Of a DNA stretch of 64,000 nucleotides, positions 45,621-57,536 are shown piece by piece. The stretch is from Sordaria brevicollis. Taxonomy: Eukaryota > Ascomycota > Sordariomycetes > Sordariales > Sordariaceae. The position numbers were made by a program, and so were the translations under genes. Position 1 is the stretch's first letter, and every line of letters starts with the position of its first letter. The notes below the pieces were generated by a model, which was not told where the DNA came from, made no database searches, and saw only the letters and a list, made by a program, of their open reading frames with translations. The DNA lies in contig JAUTDP010000001.1 in NCBI GenBank assembly GCA_033439795.1, forward strand, positions 682,001 to 746,000, given 5' to 3'.

Positions 45621-45639
45621 AGGAGAGGTGCAGGGCTGA

Positions 45640-46342
45640 GGTGCAAGGCTGATGCCGAGTGACCAACTCTGAAGGAGAGAAGGGTCGACAAAAACGAACT
45701 TGGACTACTATCACGGAGGAGCGTTGTTTGCCTTTTTTTTACTATTTTTTATCACACAGCGTGGGCGTTTGGGTTTTGGTTTTAGATGAGGTTTATGAAT
45801 GGATATGCTTAGTCGGAGACACAGGGCTGATCATGTTTGATGGAGAATCGGGTGCGTAACATTCATACAGAACGATGGTGCAATGGAAAGTAGACCTACC
45901 AGTTCATTACCTACCACTCTTGTCTCTGGGGCCGTTCCGTAATGAAAGTTATGCTGTGAATCCTGAGCTAACACGATTGACAACACTTCATACAGACATA
46001 CCTACCTCTAGACATAGTCAAGCCTTGCCCGGACAATGAAAGTTGCCATGCTTTTACCTTTCCCGTCCGAAATTCACATGTCGGTCACATAGCCAAAATG
46101 GGAAGGAGGCCAAAGATCGCATAATTCGTGCGTCACACGAAAAAAAAAGCTCGAATGTTTCCATTCCCACACCTCGTCCTCCTCTAGGTACTCATACAAC
46201 ACGACACAGTCCAGTCTCTCCCGATTTCTTCCGCGGATACAACCAAGATATGTCCAAGAGTCCTTCTCTTTCCATTCTCCCTATCTTTTCGCCTCACATC
46301 CCTTCCCCCTTCAGCAAACCATCCCTATTCCCAGGAAATAAT
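45640..46342. other. intergenic between convergent units, no gene recognised
   Basis: 0.7 kb of normal composition with short frames only. It holds the 3' flanks of the TAF6-side sequence and of SDHC. Confidence 0.55.
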
Positions 46343-47512
46343 TTACATGAAGAAAGCAAGATAAAGACCGCCAACAATGGACGCACCCCAGAAGTACCAA
46401 CCAGTCTTGATAATCGTCGACCTCGCGAAACCAATACCGAGATCAAAAGCAAGATGTCTCACGCCGTTGATGGCGTGGAAGACAAAGGGCCAAGCGACGA
46501 GGAACTTGAGACCGCCCTTGACGGCGACCGGCAAAGCGGCGGCGGCGGCGACGAGGGAGGAGGACTCGAGGTGCCAGCCGAGAACAGGGGCGGCGAGGTA
46601 GGCGACGGCGGAAGCGTAGAGGGCGCCGGAGAAGCCGGCGCCGGTGATGCGCTGCCACGCGGAACCGCCGAACCAGGTCTGCTTCTTGTCGTAGATCTCG
46701 AGGTGGGGGGAGACGGGGCGGGAGAGACGTTGCTTGGCGAGGATGGCGGAGGCGTCGGCGGGGGTGATCTTGTCGGTTTGGAAGGTTCTGTTGGGGTGGG
46801 GGTTTGGCGTTAGTACGGCTTCATGGTTCGAGGTTGGTGGTAACTGTGGGCTAGGTGAGGTGCTGAAAGTGGTTGCTGGTGATGTTTTCGGTGGTCGAGA
46901 GGTCGGACGTGGTGGTGATAGTTGTGTGCTGGCAGATGATGGTGGTGACGGCTTCCTCGGTGCTTGGGCGCGTAATCCCGCCGGGTATCTCGGTTCCTCC
47001 TCTTCTCCTTGCGCCGGCAGTGGTGTCGATCGATATCCCTCCTCTTGCTTGTCTGTATCGAAACCTCCAACCCTGACAACGAGATGCCTCATACATTGAA
47101 CCACCAGAGCCGCATAGACCGAACCGGATCGGGTACCGCGGGATCGCAACATCGGTGACGGGCGAGGCGAGGCGATTGTATGTCTTTCGTGATGAGGGGG
47201 ATCGGTAGCCTACCTGGTCTGGACAAGGGGAGCAAGCTTGAAGACGCTGCTAGGGGCAGCGGCGACTGTAGATGTTAAAGCGCGATTAGCATTCTATCCT
47301 TCACGGTATATCACACGTAGGGAACAACAGGTCGCGTGGGCCGGGACCACGAGGTAGGTATGGAGGATAGGACGAGATGGATATTGCATCATTGCATGTG
47401 TTGCGGCACCCAATGCGCAACATATCGAGGACAAGGAAGACATGGACAAAAGAAAAAAGTGGAAGAACATACCCCGACGAAGGGCGGTGGTACCAGCGCG
47501 CTGAGCAATCAT
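46343..47512 (-). CDS. sdh3: succinate dehydrogenase cytochrome b560 subunit (SDHC)
   Basis: Exons 47512..47473, 47265..47214 and 46787..46343 give 178 aa with matching phases (introns 207 and 423 bp). The first two exons encode a basic, acid-free presequence (MIAQRAGTTALRRG) for mitochondrial import. The third carries the family signatures RPVSPHLEIY, the RITGAGFSG motif and three membrane segments, with the heme-ligand region FHAINGVRHLAFDLG between them. SDHC anchors complex II in the inner membrane and helps form the ubiquinone site, linking the TCA cycle and respiration. The long second intron is open in the third-exon frame for about 120 codons, but that extension is Ser/Pro-rich and lacks coding bias; splicing from LVQT into RTFQTDKITP restores the family sequence. 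Confidence 0.93.
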
Positions 47513-48939
47513 TTTGACGACGACGGTGTTGACGACGGAGGGGTGTGTGGATGGATGGATGGGTTGGTGGTGGTTTAAGGATAAGGCAAGACAAGATGGA
47601 TGCCGATGGTTTGAATCTCGGGACTGGAGGACGTTCAGGCTGCGTCTGTCTCTCTCAAGGTCTGACCGGGATCGAATTGGGAAGGGAAGGTCGGCCGCGG
47701 AAGGGGTGGATGGTGGATGCCGTGGAAGTGTGGACTTTCTGGAGATGCAGTGAGTGCACTGGTCGTTCTCGTCTCGTCAATCAATGATGTTCCATTTCCC
47801 GAGGACGTCCCGGGACCCGTTCGCGCCTGTGAACCGCAACTTCCTTTCCCTGCGCTGCCGTGCCCGCCCGCTGTGCCCGCTGTGGCCGCTGCCCGCTGCT
47901 GCCCTGCCAATGCCAAAGATTGTCGGGATGCGGGCAGCGCAAAACAAACTGGAGCTTCTCGGCACCTCGGTATGAATCCTACCAATCAGAGGCCGGCTAA
48001 TTCGAATCCTGACCCTAACCCTCTGTCGTCATTCCTCCAAGACTTCCGGTCGCAGTGCCGCGCTCTCTCTCCCTGCACGTGACAGTCCCTCCCATCTACC
48101 CCACCCAAAAACTCAACCCCACCACAACGCACAGACCACTTTCAGTCGACCTACATCAGCAAATCGCGCGCGCCGCGAATTTTGGTTTGGTTTTTCCTCT
48201 CCTTTTCTTCTTCAGATAGTCCGGGTGTTTTCCAGCCATAGCATTGGATTTTCTTCAGTGAGCAATGCATACGTGGCTTGAGGGCGTTAGTCTTCATGGA
48301 CATCCGAAGAAGAATTCGATCCTTCGTTAATCTCTAACGTCAGTTAATCAGTCTGGCGGTGGTTTCATTCTGAGATCTACATTTTATTTGCCGTAGAAGT
48401 GTCTTCATGGGGGTCATTGTTCGTATGAACGTTGTTTTTAAGTGTCGCGTGTGTTGGTTAGATGCGTATCGCTGTTGCCGTGTTCATGTGCTGTGTCGCT
48501 GTTCGTCATGGTTTGTTTGCGGACATTGATCTGGATGCCGGTTTTTGCGAAGTGACAGCCTCAATTTGGGTATGTCATCTCCCGTCCTCGGGATGTTGGT
48601 TGATCACTGCTGGTTGAGGTCACGGCTCGATAGTCTATTTGTTGTCTGTCATGCCGTGAGAGGATCATAGTTGTATCTTCCTGGTCCTTGATACTCGGGC
48701 ACATCTCTCTCTTCAAACTGGAGACAACCATCACCGCTTCACATACGTATGGACGGCCAGCAAGCAATGACCCAAACAAATCCTGACATTATACACTTTT
48801 ATAACTCCCTTTATCTACCATACATAACGCAAACCCAACCAAAACCTGATCAAAGAAGACACAAAAAAGACGCTAGATGCAAAGAAAATAGTTGATCATC
48901 AATCACAAACAGACATTTCTAAATGCAGTCTATGCGCTT
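47513..48939. other. intergenic: SDHC promoter and TyrRS 3' flank
   Basis: 1.4 kb without a supported gene. Short frames around 47635-48082 overlap each other on both strands and have no domain. The sequence from 47800 to 48190 is GC-rich and probably the SDHC upstream region. Confidence 0.5.
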
Positions 48940-50427
48940 TTATGCGTTTTCCGTCGCAGGCTCGGGGGTAGCCTCCTCCTTGGCCGCCTCCTGGGGCTTA
49001 GCCGGAGCGGCACCGGGGTAGCGGGTACCCTTGTTCTTGACCTTCTTCTCCTTCTTGACCTTGACCTCGGGAGGGTAGGCCTTGGTGGCGATCTCCTGCC
49101 ACTCGGGGCAGGCCTGGTAGGCGGTCTGGATGGGGGCGAGGAGGTCGTTGATGGCGGCCGAGATGGCGGGCTTGACGAGTTGGGGGGTGAGCTGTGTGGT
49201 GTTGCGTTAGTATCGTTACTATACGTTGAAATGACGAAGCACAGGCAACTTACAACATCGTTCTCGTAGTCGGCCTTGATCTTGGCAATGTCGGTGTAGA
49301 CGAGGTCCTCGAGGTTGTCGCGCGAGCGGTCGACGCGGAAGCCCTCCTTGCCGAGAAGCTGGGCCGCGGGCAGAAGGACGTACTCGATGAAGGAGATGAG
49401 ACCGTTGCCCTCGGTGACCTTGGGGGCAGCCTCGGCCTTGCGAATCTTCTTGACGACCACGTCGGGAGCGTCGAGAAGATCGATCTTGCTGTCGGGGTCG
49501 GAGGAAGACATCTTGGAACCCTGGAGACCGGGGACCATGGGGTTCATGATGTGGGCGCGCTACCCTTCGTTAGTATCTCATTGCGCAGTTCCTCCATCAG
49601 GCGAATGACATACCTCCTTGTAGCCCAACCTGGGGAGCCATTCCTTGGCAGCAGCGAACAGCTTCCTCTGATCAACACCACCGAACTGCGCATCAACCTT
49701 GAGGTACTCCTCGTCGAGAACCTGGAGGATAGGGTAGAGGAGACCAGAAAGAGGAGCGTTGTCGGACTGCTTGACAACCTCAGCGCCAGCCTTCTTGGCG
49801 TCGTGCTCAGAGACGAGAGTCGCGAGCTTGTAGACATCCATGATGTAGTCGGGGCTCTTCTGGTAGGAGCTGCCGAGAACGAACTCGAGCTTGTCGGTAG
49901 GGACACCGACGGCCTTCAAGAGGGCAGTGATGGTGCGCTCATAGTACTTGGCGCGGAAGCCAACGAGCTCGACGGTGGACTTGAGGTTGTCGAGGACGGC
50001 GTGGATATCGGCGAGGAGAACGATGACATGGCAGCCGGCAGCGAGCAATTGGGCGATCTTGATGGCAGGAACTAGGTAGCCGCAGTGAGGACGGCCTTGT
50101 AGGGTGTCAGCTAGGTGTTGCGATCATGGGAATGCGGTTTGCGACAAAGTTGTTACGGACCGGTAGTGGCAGTTCCTGTAGACGGGCGCAAATGGTTAGC
50201 CTAATTGTTCTTCCAATGACATATAGTGGAGTCGGATATGATTTACCCCAGTAGATCCTCGGGGCGCGGCCTTCGTCAATGGCCTTTTCGATAATCTCGG
50301 GGTTGAGGACTTCGGCCAAGTTGACGTTGATGAGGGCCAGCTGCTGCTCCTTGGTCAACTTGTTGTCGCCGCCAGAGATGGCGAGCTTGGCATCGGCCGT
50401 CGCGGCAAGAGTGGAATCGGTGGTCAT
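48940..50427 (-). CDS. cytosolic tyrosyl-tRNA synthetase
   Basis: Five exons (50427..50247, 50175..50161, 50095..49614, 49559..49254, 49191..48940) give 411 aa, all in phase. Exon 2 is a 15-bp microexon supplying the TATTG of the active-site loop; its 3' junction uses GTCCGT as donor. The class I signatures are PHCGY (HIGH equivalent) and KMSSSD. Also seen are QVLDEEYLKVDAQFGG, the tyrosine-binding region of eukaryotic/archaeal-type TyrRS, and SSYQKSPDY. The enzyme charges tRNA-Tyr in the cytosol. There is no S4 domain and no presequence, unlike mitochondrial TyrRS. The C-terminus is Lys/Ala/Glu-rich (KVKKEKKVKNKG), as in other fungal cytosolic enzymes. The start MTTDSTLAA is the only ATG before the conserved region. 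Confidence 0.95.
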
Positions 50428-51580
50428 TTTGGCGGCTGTGGTTGTCGCTCTCTCGTGTCGCGATATTGAGGAAAAGGCACAATCAACGACTGGCGGCGGC
50501 GCGTGTCTGCGGGTTGGGATTCGCGACTGAAGATGGCTTCACAAATCCAATGGAGACGGCCGATAGCGGGGTCGATAACAGCGGGCGGATTGAAGAGTCA
50601 CCGGGGACCGGGCTGAAGAGGGGCGACATCTTTTTAGTGGGCCCTTGTGCAGGGGTCAGTAAGGCGGGAACGCCGGGCCAGGCACGCCAGTTGCGGTGCG
50701 TTGCCAGCCGCGACTGTGATTTGCCGGACACTTGCCGGGCCGTCGAGACGTCCCAAGTCGTTTCGTCTCGTTCAAAGTTCAGCGCAATGACACGCTCGGA
50801 TGGAGTCTGTCCGTCGCATCTTCAACCTCACTCCGTGGCCAGAACATTGGACCAACAGCATCGTCAACACTGTTCTCTGTCCTAACTTTCGATTTCTGAG
50901 GGCTGTCTTGCTTTTTCTTTGCCTACTTCCAGAACCCTTGCTGTGGACTTGGGCCTGTGTCACCCCTCGCCGCCCCTCATCCGATGATCTCGAAGATGGC
51001 CCTTCAACGGCGCCAAGAGCAGAACCACAACTGAAAGCACAGATGCCCGTCAGACATCGGACTCCATCCGGCGCCGGAGCACGGAGTCAGCACTTATACC
51101 AGGTCCCGGGCGGGACACCCCCGGAGCACTCCGGCTCAACGGCAGACGTCCTCTGCCCGGGAACACAATCAACTTCCGGATCGGGAATGGTGCTCGGTGG
51201 GTTAGATCTCCGTGCTACCATCGCAAATCGCTTCCCACGAGCACGCCATCGGCCTAGTGATCACCACGGGCACATGGTGGTTTGTCATCCGCCCATCAAC
51301 CATATCACGATGCCATCTCAAAATGTCGTCGTTTCTTGACTCACCGACAAGTGTCTTTCACGTCATCTTTGCTTTTTTTTTAAAGGCTTTGACATTCCTT
51401 TACAGGTGACCGGTTGTTAGCATTGTCTTCAAATCCCATGATCCTGTCTTAATATCTTGCCACCAAGCAGACCCCCGTCACATCTTTGAGCCTTTGGCAT
51501 CTCACGGTTTATGCATTATCTTTGAGGTTTTCAAGTTGTCAAAGTCAATCTTCACCGTCTGAATACTACGTACGACAACG
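50428..51580. other. divergent intergenic region
   Basis: 1.15 kb between the TyrRS start (minus) and the permease start (plus), so it should contain both promoters. A 179-codon plus-strand frame at 50800-51339 begins with ATG but has no domain and lies where two promoters are expected; I do not call it. Confidence 0.55.
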
Positions 51581-53397
51581 ATGGGCACCGACCAAAAAGG
51601 GCCCAAGCCTTGGGCATCTCCGGACCTTGATGCCGCCAGTATCAGCAGCGTGGCTGCTAGCGAGATCCTCGACGTCAACGGTCAACCCATCTCCGGCGAA
51701 GATTCCCTGGATTATGTCGTACCAGAATCCAGGAAGATTGGCGTCACCGGTGCAGTGTTCCTGATCCTCAACAAGATGATCGGAACTGGCATTTTCTCAA
51801 CACCATCCAGCATCTTCGCTTCCACGGGCTCCGTCGGTATCTGCCTGTTGATGTGGGGCGTGGCTGGTCTTCTGACGCTGTCCGGACTCAGCGTCTACCT
51901 GGAATTCGGCCTGGCCATCCCCAAATCCGGCGGTGAAAAGAACTATCTCGAACGAGTATACCGCCAACCCGTCTATCTCGTCACTTCCGTCTTTGCAGTC
52001 CAGATGGTCCTGCTGGGGTTCTCTGCCGGAAACTCGCTTGCTTTTGGCCGCTATGTCTTGCTGGCCCTGGGATACGACCTGCCAGACGGATGGCCGGCCC
52101 GCGCCATTGCCGTGCTGTGCATCACTTTCGTCATAACCCTTCACTCCGTCTTTCCCAAATGGGGATTGAGGCTCACCAACGCCCTGGGCGTGTTCAAGGT
52201 AGTAGTCCTACTACTGATTGTGTTTTCGGGCTTTGCTGCATTGGCTGGCCATCGTCGGGTGCCCGACCCTCACAACTTTGACGACATCTGGTCCATCGAA
52301 AAGGGCGATGGGTTTGGGGGCGGCGGAGCATATGCATATGCCACCGCCCTTCTTCAGGTCGTTTACAGTTACAAGGGCTGGGAGAATGCCAACTACGTAA
52401 TGGGCGAGTTGAAGCATCCGAAAAGGACACTGTCAATTGCGGCGCCCTTGGCGGTAGTTGGCGTGACCATTTTGTACGTCCTCGCCAATGTTGCTTACTT
52501 TGCAGCCATTCCCAAGGCTGAGCTGGCCAAGTCGGAGGTCATCGTGGCTGGGCTATTCTTCCGCAACATGTTTGGAGAGAGCGCGGCGGCCAGGAGTCTG
52601 CCTGCTCTGGTGGCCTTGAGCAACATTGGCAATGTCTTGGCTGTGAGCTTTACACATTCGAGGGTCAACCAAGAACTGGCCAAGGAAGGGATCTTGCCTG
52701 GCAGCAAGTTTTGGGCGTCGACCAAGCCGTTCAAGACGCCTGCTGCATCAGTGAGTATTCATGTCATCTGTTGATCTTGCTTGCGTTTCTGACTCTTGAT
52801 AGCTTCTACTCCACTGGATTGTGACCGTCATCGTGCTTGTCGGGCCTCCTCCCGGGCCCGCTTACAACTTCTTGGTCAACTTGTATGCTCTCTTCCTTTA
52901 TGCTTTATCAAATGCTTTTCTGACAATGTTGCAGATACACCTACCCCGGCGCATGGATCAACGGCCTCGTTGCCGGTGGTCTTATCTACCTCCGCTTCAG
53001 CAAGACCGAAGGATGGACCTCACCTTGGCGCACTTGGCTGCCAGTGATCTTCATCTATCTCTGCCTCAACATCTTCCTCGCCGTCACACCATTCATTCCA
53101 CCCAACGACGACTGGAATGCCGACGGCTACCCATACTACGCTTTCCCTCTTGTTGGCACCGGAGTCCTTGGTCTGGGCGCCGTATACTGGGTTGTATGGA
53201 CTAAAGTTCTGCCTCGGTTTGGGGGCTATGAGCTCGTGGCTGAGAAAGTCATTGACGACACCGGCGCGGAAGTAGTTCGGTATCGAAAGATTTCCGCGAC
53301 AAATACTCCTTCTGCCGAAGGCGAATCACTGCTCAGGAGAAGACCAGCTGCCGGAGCCTCGGCAGATCACGGCAGTTACGGAACTATAGAGGCATGA
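51581..53397 (+). CDS. APC-superfamily amino-acid permease, MUP1 (methionine) type
   Basis: Exons 51581..52750, 52803..52882 and 52935..53397 encode 570 aa; the introns are 52 bp each and all phases fit. After a polar N-terminus of about 55 residues come 12 predicted membrane segments, starting IGVTGAVFLILNKMIGTGIF, whose G-x-G-x(F) unwound helix is the substrate site of APC transporters. LQVVYSYKGWENANYVMGEL is the TM6 signature of LAT/MUP1 relatives, and FTHSRVNQELAKEGILP is the TM8 helix. The best match is the high-affinity methionine permease family at the plasma membrane, though other LAT-type substrates cannot be excluded. The polar C-terminus (DDTGAEVVRYRKISAT) could be cytosolic and subject to ubiquitin control. 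The start is in ACGATG after a long leader. Confidence 0.92.
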
Positions 53398-54341
53398 TAT
53401 GAGTTCATGAACGACATATGGACATGAGAAAGGGCATTGGTTTGGAGTTTATCGGATAGATATTAGCTTATACAGGCATCAAGGCGTTGGGGACAGCGGT
53501 CTGCTTAATGAATGATAGATTTTATACAAGGTGCGTGAGACACCAACTTTCTTCGCTTCATCACGTCAAACCTTGCTTATCTCGTATTCTGTGATCTCCG
53601 ACTATGACACTTCTGACTCCCGAGACCCGAGAGAAACCATTCATCAACGGTTCTTAGCGGAGGCTGATATACCTCCTGGGCGTTTGAGATCGCGGATTGG
53701 CTGGAACCCTCGAGATTGATTGGGTTTAGTGTCGTCTTGTCACAGCCAATGGGCTCCCTTCCTCGCCCGGAAACCACATGGACACCCACAGGTACGGGGC
53801 CGTTGTAGGGGAAGCTTGAAACAACGTCAACCACTCATACGAGCGAATCCAGGATGTTTCCAAACATCATCGAAAGGGGCACTGACGGCACCGAAATCAT
53901 CACCAAGCTATTGTGATACCAAACCATGGGGCAAGGTCTCTTCTCTGATGTGCATTTTCCCCCGTTCTGTGCAGGAACTCGAAACAAAGCGAAAGCCCCG
54001 AAACATCGACCCATGTTATCCATGTGGTCCAGCCTTCTACAAAGTGATCCGGAGCCCAAAGTTCCAGTATGGCCGAAATAGGCACGCGAATGGAACCTTG
54101 GCGCTGCTCAATATATTACCATGGTCAATTCCTCATCCGTGACCTGCGCCTAGAACTCCCTCACCACACCTGCAGTTTTCTGCACATCACCAAGACACAC
54201 GAAGGAACCTGACTACCGGGAAAACGCGCCGGTAGTATTGCGCCATCATTGCAACCTCCACAATTCAAGCTTACCGGACCGAAGCGGTGATCATCGTGAT
54301 CTGATCCAGCCCTTGCTTACCACCTCGTACTGGAATGCAGA
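53398..54341. other. intergenic, no gene recognised
   Basis: 0.94 kb between two plus-strand genes, with short unsupported frames. It holds the permease 3' flank and the promoter of the next gene. Confidence 0.55.
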
Positions 54342-57032
54342 ATGACCGCACAGGTACCGCCGACAGCAACGACGACACTGCCAAGTTCCTCGACAGCCGC
54401 GACAGCCACGACCTGGAATCCGACCCAGCAGCACACCATTGCCGAGTACTTTGTCAAGTACAACATGGAGACCATCCCGGAGTCGTTAAATGGGGAATTG
54501 CCTCCCTTTCCCAGCAGTTCTCATGGTTCATCAGGCTCGAGGGGTCACACTTACAACCATAGTACCTCTAACCAGAACTTGCATGTCCCAAAGAGGTCAA
54601 ACACTCATACGGTTTCTACGTCCACTTCCTCCTACTCCCAAAATAGGCATCAGCGGTATGCAGGTGCGGAAAGTCAAAGTCAACAACAGCAACAGCCTCC
54701 ATCATCACTGAACAGGTCTTTTTCTTCACCTCTTTCGCCTCAGTCAGATACAAGTATTGGGTCAAGGATGATTGGAGGAGGGAAGTCTACTCAGAGAGTG
54801 AGGGAGTGGGTGAAGAGGTCTAACTCTAGTCGGTATGTGTCTATCTGTTACCTCACTTCAACCTTCTGTCCTATCTCCTCCACAGACACTCACTAAGACC
54901 CATGCAGAACCGAATCAAAATCCAAGGCCGGTCGCTCCTCCTCCAACTCCGGCCACCAAACCCTCGAAATCATCCACCTCGGCGGTGGTCGTCTCGAATC
55001 CAACGGTCACATCCACTCCGCTTCTTTGTCTGCCAACTTCCTCGCCCCTACCAGCCACCAAACCCGATCCAGTCGCGCCAACAGCATCGACAGCCGCGTT
55101 ACCCAATGGTCTGACCTATACAACGACCCACCCGAGTCACTCACTGTTATCACCAAACCTGCCACCGCCACTGGGAAACCAAGCAGGCCAGTTAGTCCAG
55201 AGTTGCATGAACGACCGCAGCTAAGAGATCTGGGAAGTTCACATGGCTATGGCGAGAGCTCACGAAGGGAGAATGAGCGTGAACGTGAACGGGAAAGAGA
55301 AAGTCACCAACACAGACACACCAAGTCCGATGGAAGCATACACCCCGCTCCATTACGAATTCCTTCCAACTCTTCTTCTTCTTCTTCCATCGACAAGAAA
55401 GATGGCGGTGCAGCAGTTACCAAACCCGAGGAGACTTACAAAGGACAAACGCAAGGACAAGCACCAGGACTAACAAGGAGTAACTCCAAATGGAAACCAC
55501 TTCCTGTTCCTCCACCACCTGGAGCTCCAGGGAGCGTCACTCCTTTGGTGAATGGCAACGAGAGGTCAGAGGATAACATCAACATGAGTGGTGCTATTGG
55601 CGTTAGTCCGTTGACGTCGGTGGATATGTCGGAGTCGGAGTTTGGTGAAAGGGAGGATACGCCTCGTCAGCAACAGCAGCAAGACCGTTACGGCATCCAG
55701 CGAGGCGAAAGCAGGGACAGGAAACACTCACTATCCAACGATGCTTCCGCCCTTGGAATCGGATACGCAGTCGGCCTAGGAGTTTTATCCCCTCCCTTGA
55801 CTCCTCCAGAACACGGAAGGGCGGAACTTGGATACCCAAGGGATGCCACCGCCGATCAAGAACCAGTAAGCGCGACAAAATTCACCTACGGAATAAGGGA
55901 GAGTATATGGCCTGTTCCTCCCTCTTACGCGCAACCCCAGTCTGCTCCCTCGCGATCAGCAACCGCCCCACCCGAACAACAACAGCAACGCCAACGTCAA
56001 CACCAACAGAAACCCTCGACATCGTCGTCATTAGCGTCTATTGCCTCTTCCCAATCCGTCCCAACTCACATAATCCCCAAACGAAGCGATAGTTTAAGTT
56101 ACTCCCGCAATCGTCGGCCACAACACGCCCCGCAACTCTCAACCTCAACTTCCTCATCCTCTTCTGCTCGATCAACAGAAAAGAACACCGCAAGCCAAAA
56201 CGGCACACCAGAACAAGGCATAGCCACCACCGCCTCGTTCGCTCACGGGGTAGCCACCAGGATCGACACCAGTTCACCTACCATAACAAAGGTTGTGCCG
56301 CAACTGGGAACACCAACAGTCACACCTCCCACGCCCATCGTCACGCTCCCGACACCACCAGTCTCGACTGCCACGGCTGCCACGGCTGCTACGGCTTCAA
56401 CACCACCCATCCCAGCACGCGCAGTTCAAGCCCCTCCTATCCCAGCACCTGCTGTTTCCACGCCTCCTGTGCCGACAACTACCTCTACTGTCTTGGCAAC
56501 TACTGCGGCAGTGCCAGCGCCAGAACCGAAAACGCCCACCTGGAGTCCTAGGAGTTACTTGAGTAGTAAAGAAATGCTCTGGTTACATCGTAACTACCGC
56601 GGCGTTACACCCTTCTTCTCCGCCTGGGGCCTGTTTAAAGGTCTCAACGACGAGGTTGAGCGAGAGGAAGGGTTGGTGATAATGCGGGAACTTATAGCCG
56701 CAGAGGAAGAAGGTTCGTCGAAGGTAAATATCAGCAGGCAAGCTCGGGGTGACGAAGAGAATGGTAGTAGGGAGGGTAGTGGTGGGGATGATGAAGGGGG
56801 GGAAGGGGGGGATAAGAGTTGGTTGGAGTTTAGTCCTGGTCCGGGTGATAAGAGGAGGACTGAGATGCGTGATGATGAGAAAGATAATGAGGGGAAGGGA
56901 AGTAATGGCAGTGGGTATGCGGCTTTGAAGGGGCAGGGGGTGAGGATGAAGCCTAGGGGTGATCCGTCTAAGGAGAGAAGGAGGGTTGTTAATGAGGAGG
57001 ACGAGGAGGGGGAGGGGAGTGACTTCTTTTAA
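54342..57032 (+). CDS. large low-complexity protein of unknown function
   Basis: Exons 54342..54832 and 54908..57032 encode 871 aa. The 75-bp intron (GTATGT donor, acceptor CATGCAG) joins SNSSR to TESKSKAG; an earlier acceptor CCACAG would shift the frame. The protein is Ser/Pro/Gln-rich with Gln runs (SQQQQQP, QQQQQ), Thr/Pro repeats (VTPPTPIVTLPTPPVST) and a basic/acidic mix. Two compact parts look conserved: an N-terminal TIAEYFVKYNMETIPESL with the following HQTLEIIHLGGGRL, and a C-terminal SSKEMLWLHRNYRGVTPFF with SAWGLFKGLNDEVEREEG (about residues 740-785). The tail is Gly/Glu/Asp-rich and ends GEGSDFF. No catalytic motif, signal peptide or membrane segment is present, so it is probably nuclear or cytosolic and intrinsically disordered. 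Confidence 0.85.
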
Positions 57033-57446
57033 GTCTTTCTGTATGAGCGTATTGTATACAATGTATACAAGAGGACATAATGGGTGTAATGAACATGGAT
57101 GTTGCACAACCTGCGCCATAAGAACATTACCAGTAATGAAAATGCTTGCATCGTATAGCCTTGCTTTGAGTACCATAACTTACGTGTTCAAAGACGACTC
57201 TGGTTTCATGTCAACAACCATCCAACGGCCTTATCTTGCATATGCAAGTACAAAACGCAAGCCACCTATCTACATCCGCATCGCAAACACAAGGCATGCA
57301 CATGCCGGTTTCTTTTACCGATGCAAAGAAACTACTCATCATCTACCTACATGCATGAGCACAGTCAGTCCTGAGCTCAATCATACCTCTACCTACCTTA
57401 CCTACCTACGTATATAACAAAAAGAAGATGGCGCAACAAAACCCAC
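57033..57446. other. intergenic between the low-complexity gene and tRNA-Gly
   Basis: About 0.4 kb with the 3' flank of the 871-aa gene. CTAC/CCTAC repeats near 57385-57412 are short. No gene is seen. Confidence 0.55.
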
Positions 57447-57453
57447 AAAAAAA
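57447..57453 (-). terminator. RNA polymerase III terminator
   Basis: A run of seven A on the plus strand, T7 on the transcribed minus strand, begins 12 bases after the tRNA 3' end, where Pol III is expected to stop. Confidence 0.75.
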
Positions 57454-57465
57454 GAGAACAACATT

Positions 57466-57536
57466 GCGCGGTCCGGGATTCGAACCCGGGTCGCTCGCTT
57501 GGGAGGCGAGAGTAATAACCACTACACTAACCGCGC
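57466..57536 (-). tRNA. tRNA-Gly (anticodon CCC)
   Basis: 71 nt on the minus strand. The acceptor stem GCGCGGT pairs with ACCGCGC. The D arm is GTGTAGTGGTTATTAC, the anticodon arm CTCGC-CTCCCAA-GCGAG (anticodon CCC, reading GGG), and the T arm CCGGG-TTCGAAT-CCCGG with the invariant B-box core GGTTCGAATCC. There is no intron and CCA is not encoded, as usual in eukaryotes. Confidence 0.97.

Larger units (their letters stand above)
44235..45639 (+). pseudogene. low-complexity open frame continuing in phase after the TAF6 stop
   Basis: In the TAF6 frame only TAG codons interrupt the sequence from 44232 to 45077 (44232, 44364, 45075). Between them it reads SPESERAPTMEEAERG, then the 7-residue repeat EAPPPQA, then a Pro/Val/Ile-rich stretch and an acidic, basic-helical end (PMYERWRFFLRKEEKAEAEE). 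The block ERWRFFLR-EEKAEAEE recurs at 45370-45420 in another frame, followed by Glu-rich repeats ending at a TGA at 45639. The first repeat unit has CCTTAGGTTGAAG where the others have CCTCAGGCTGAAG, so the second TAG arose by C-to-T from CAG. Either a decayed C-terminal extension or a decayed separate gene; a 166-aa frame from ATG 44577 remains open. Confidence 0.4.

Noticed and set aside
46791..47213. Open extension upstream of SDHC exon 3
   Set aside because: It is intronic: joining 47214 to 46787 restores the conserved SDHC sequence, while the extension lacks coding bias.
50800..51339. 179-codon plus-strand frame starting with ATG
   Set aside because: Lies in the shared promoter region of two well-supported divergent genes; no domain, and composition looks non-coding.
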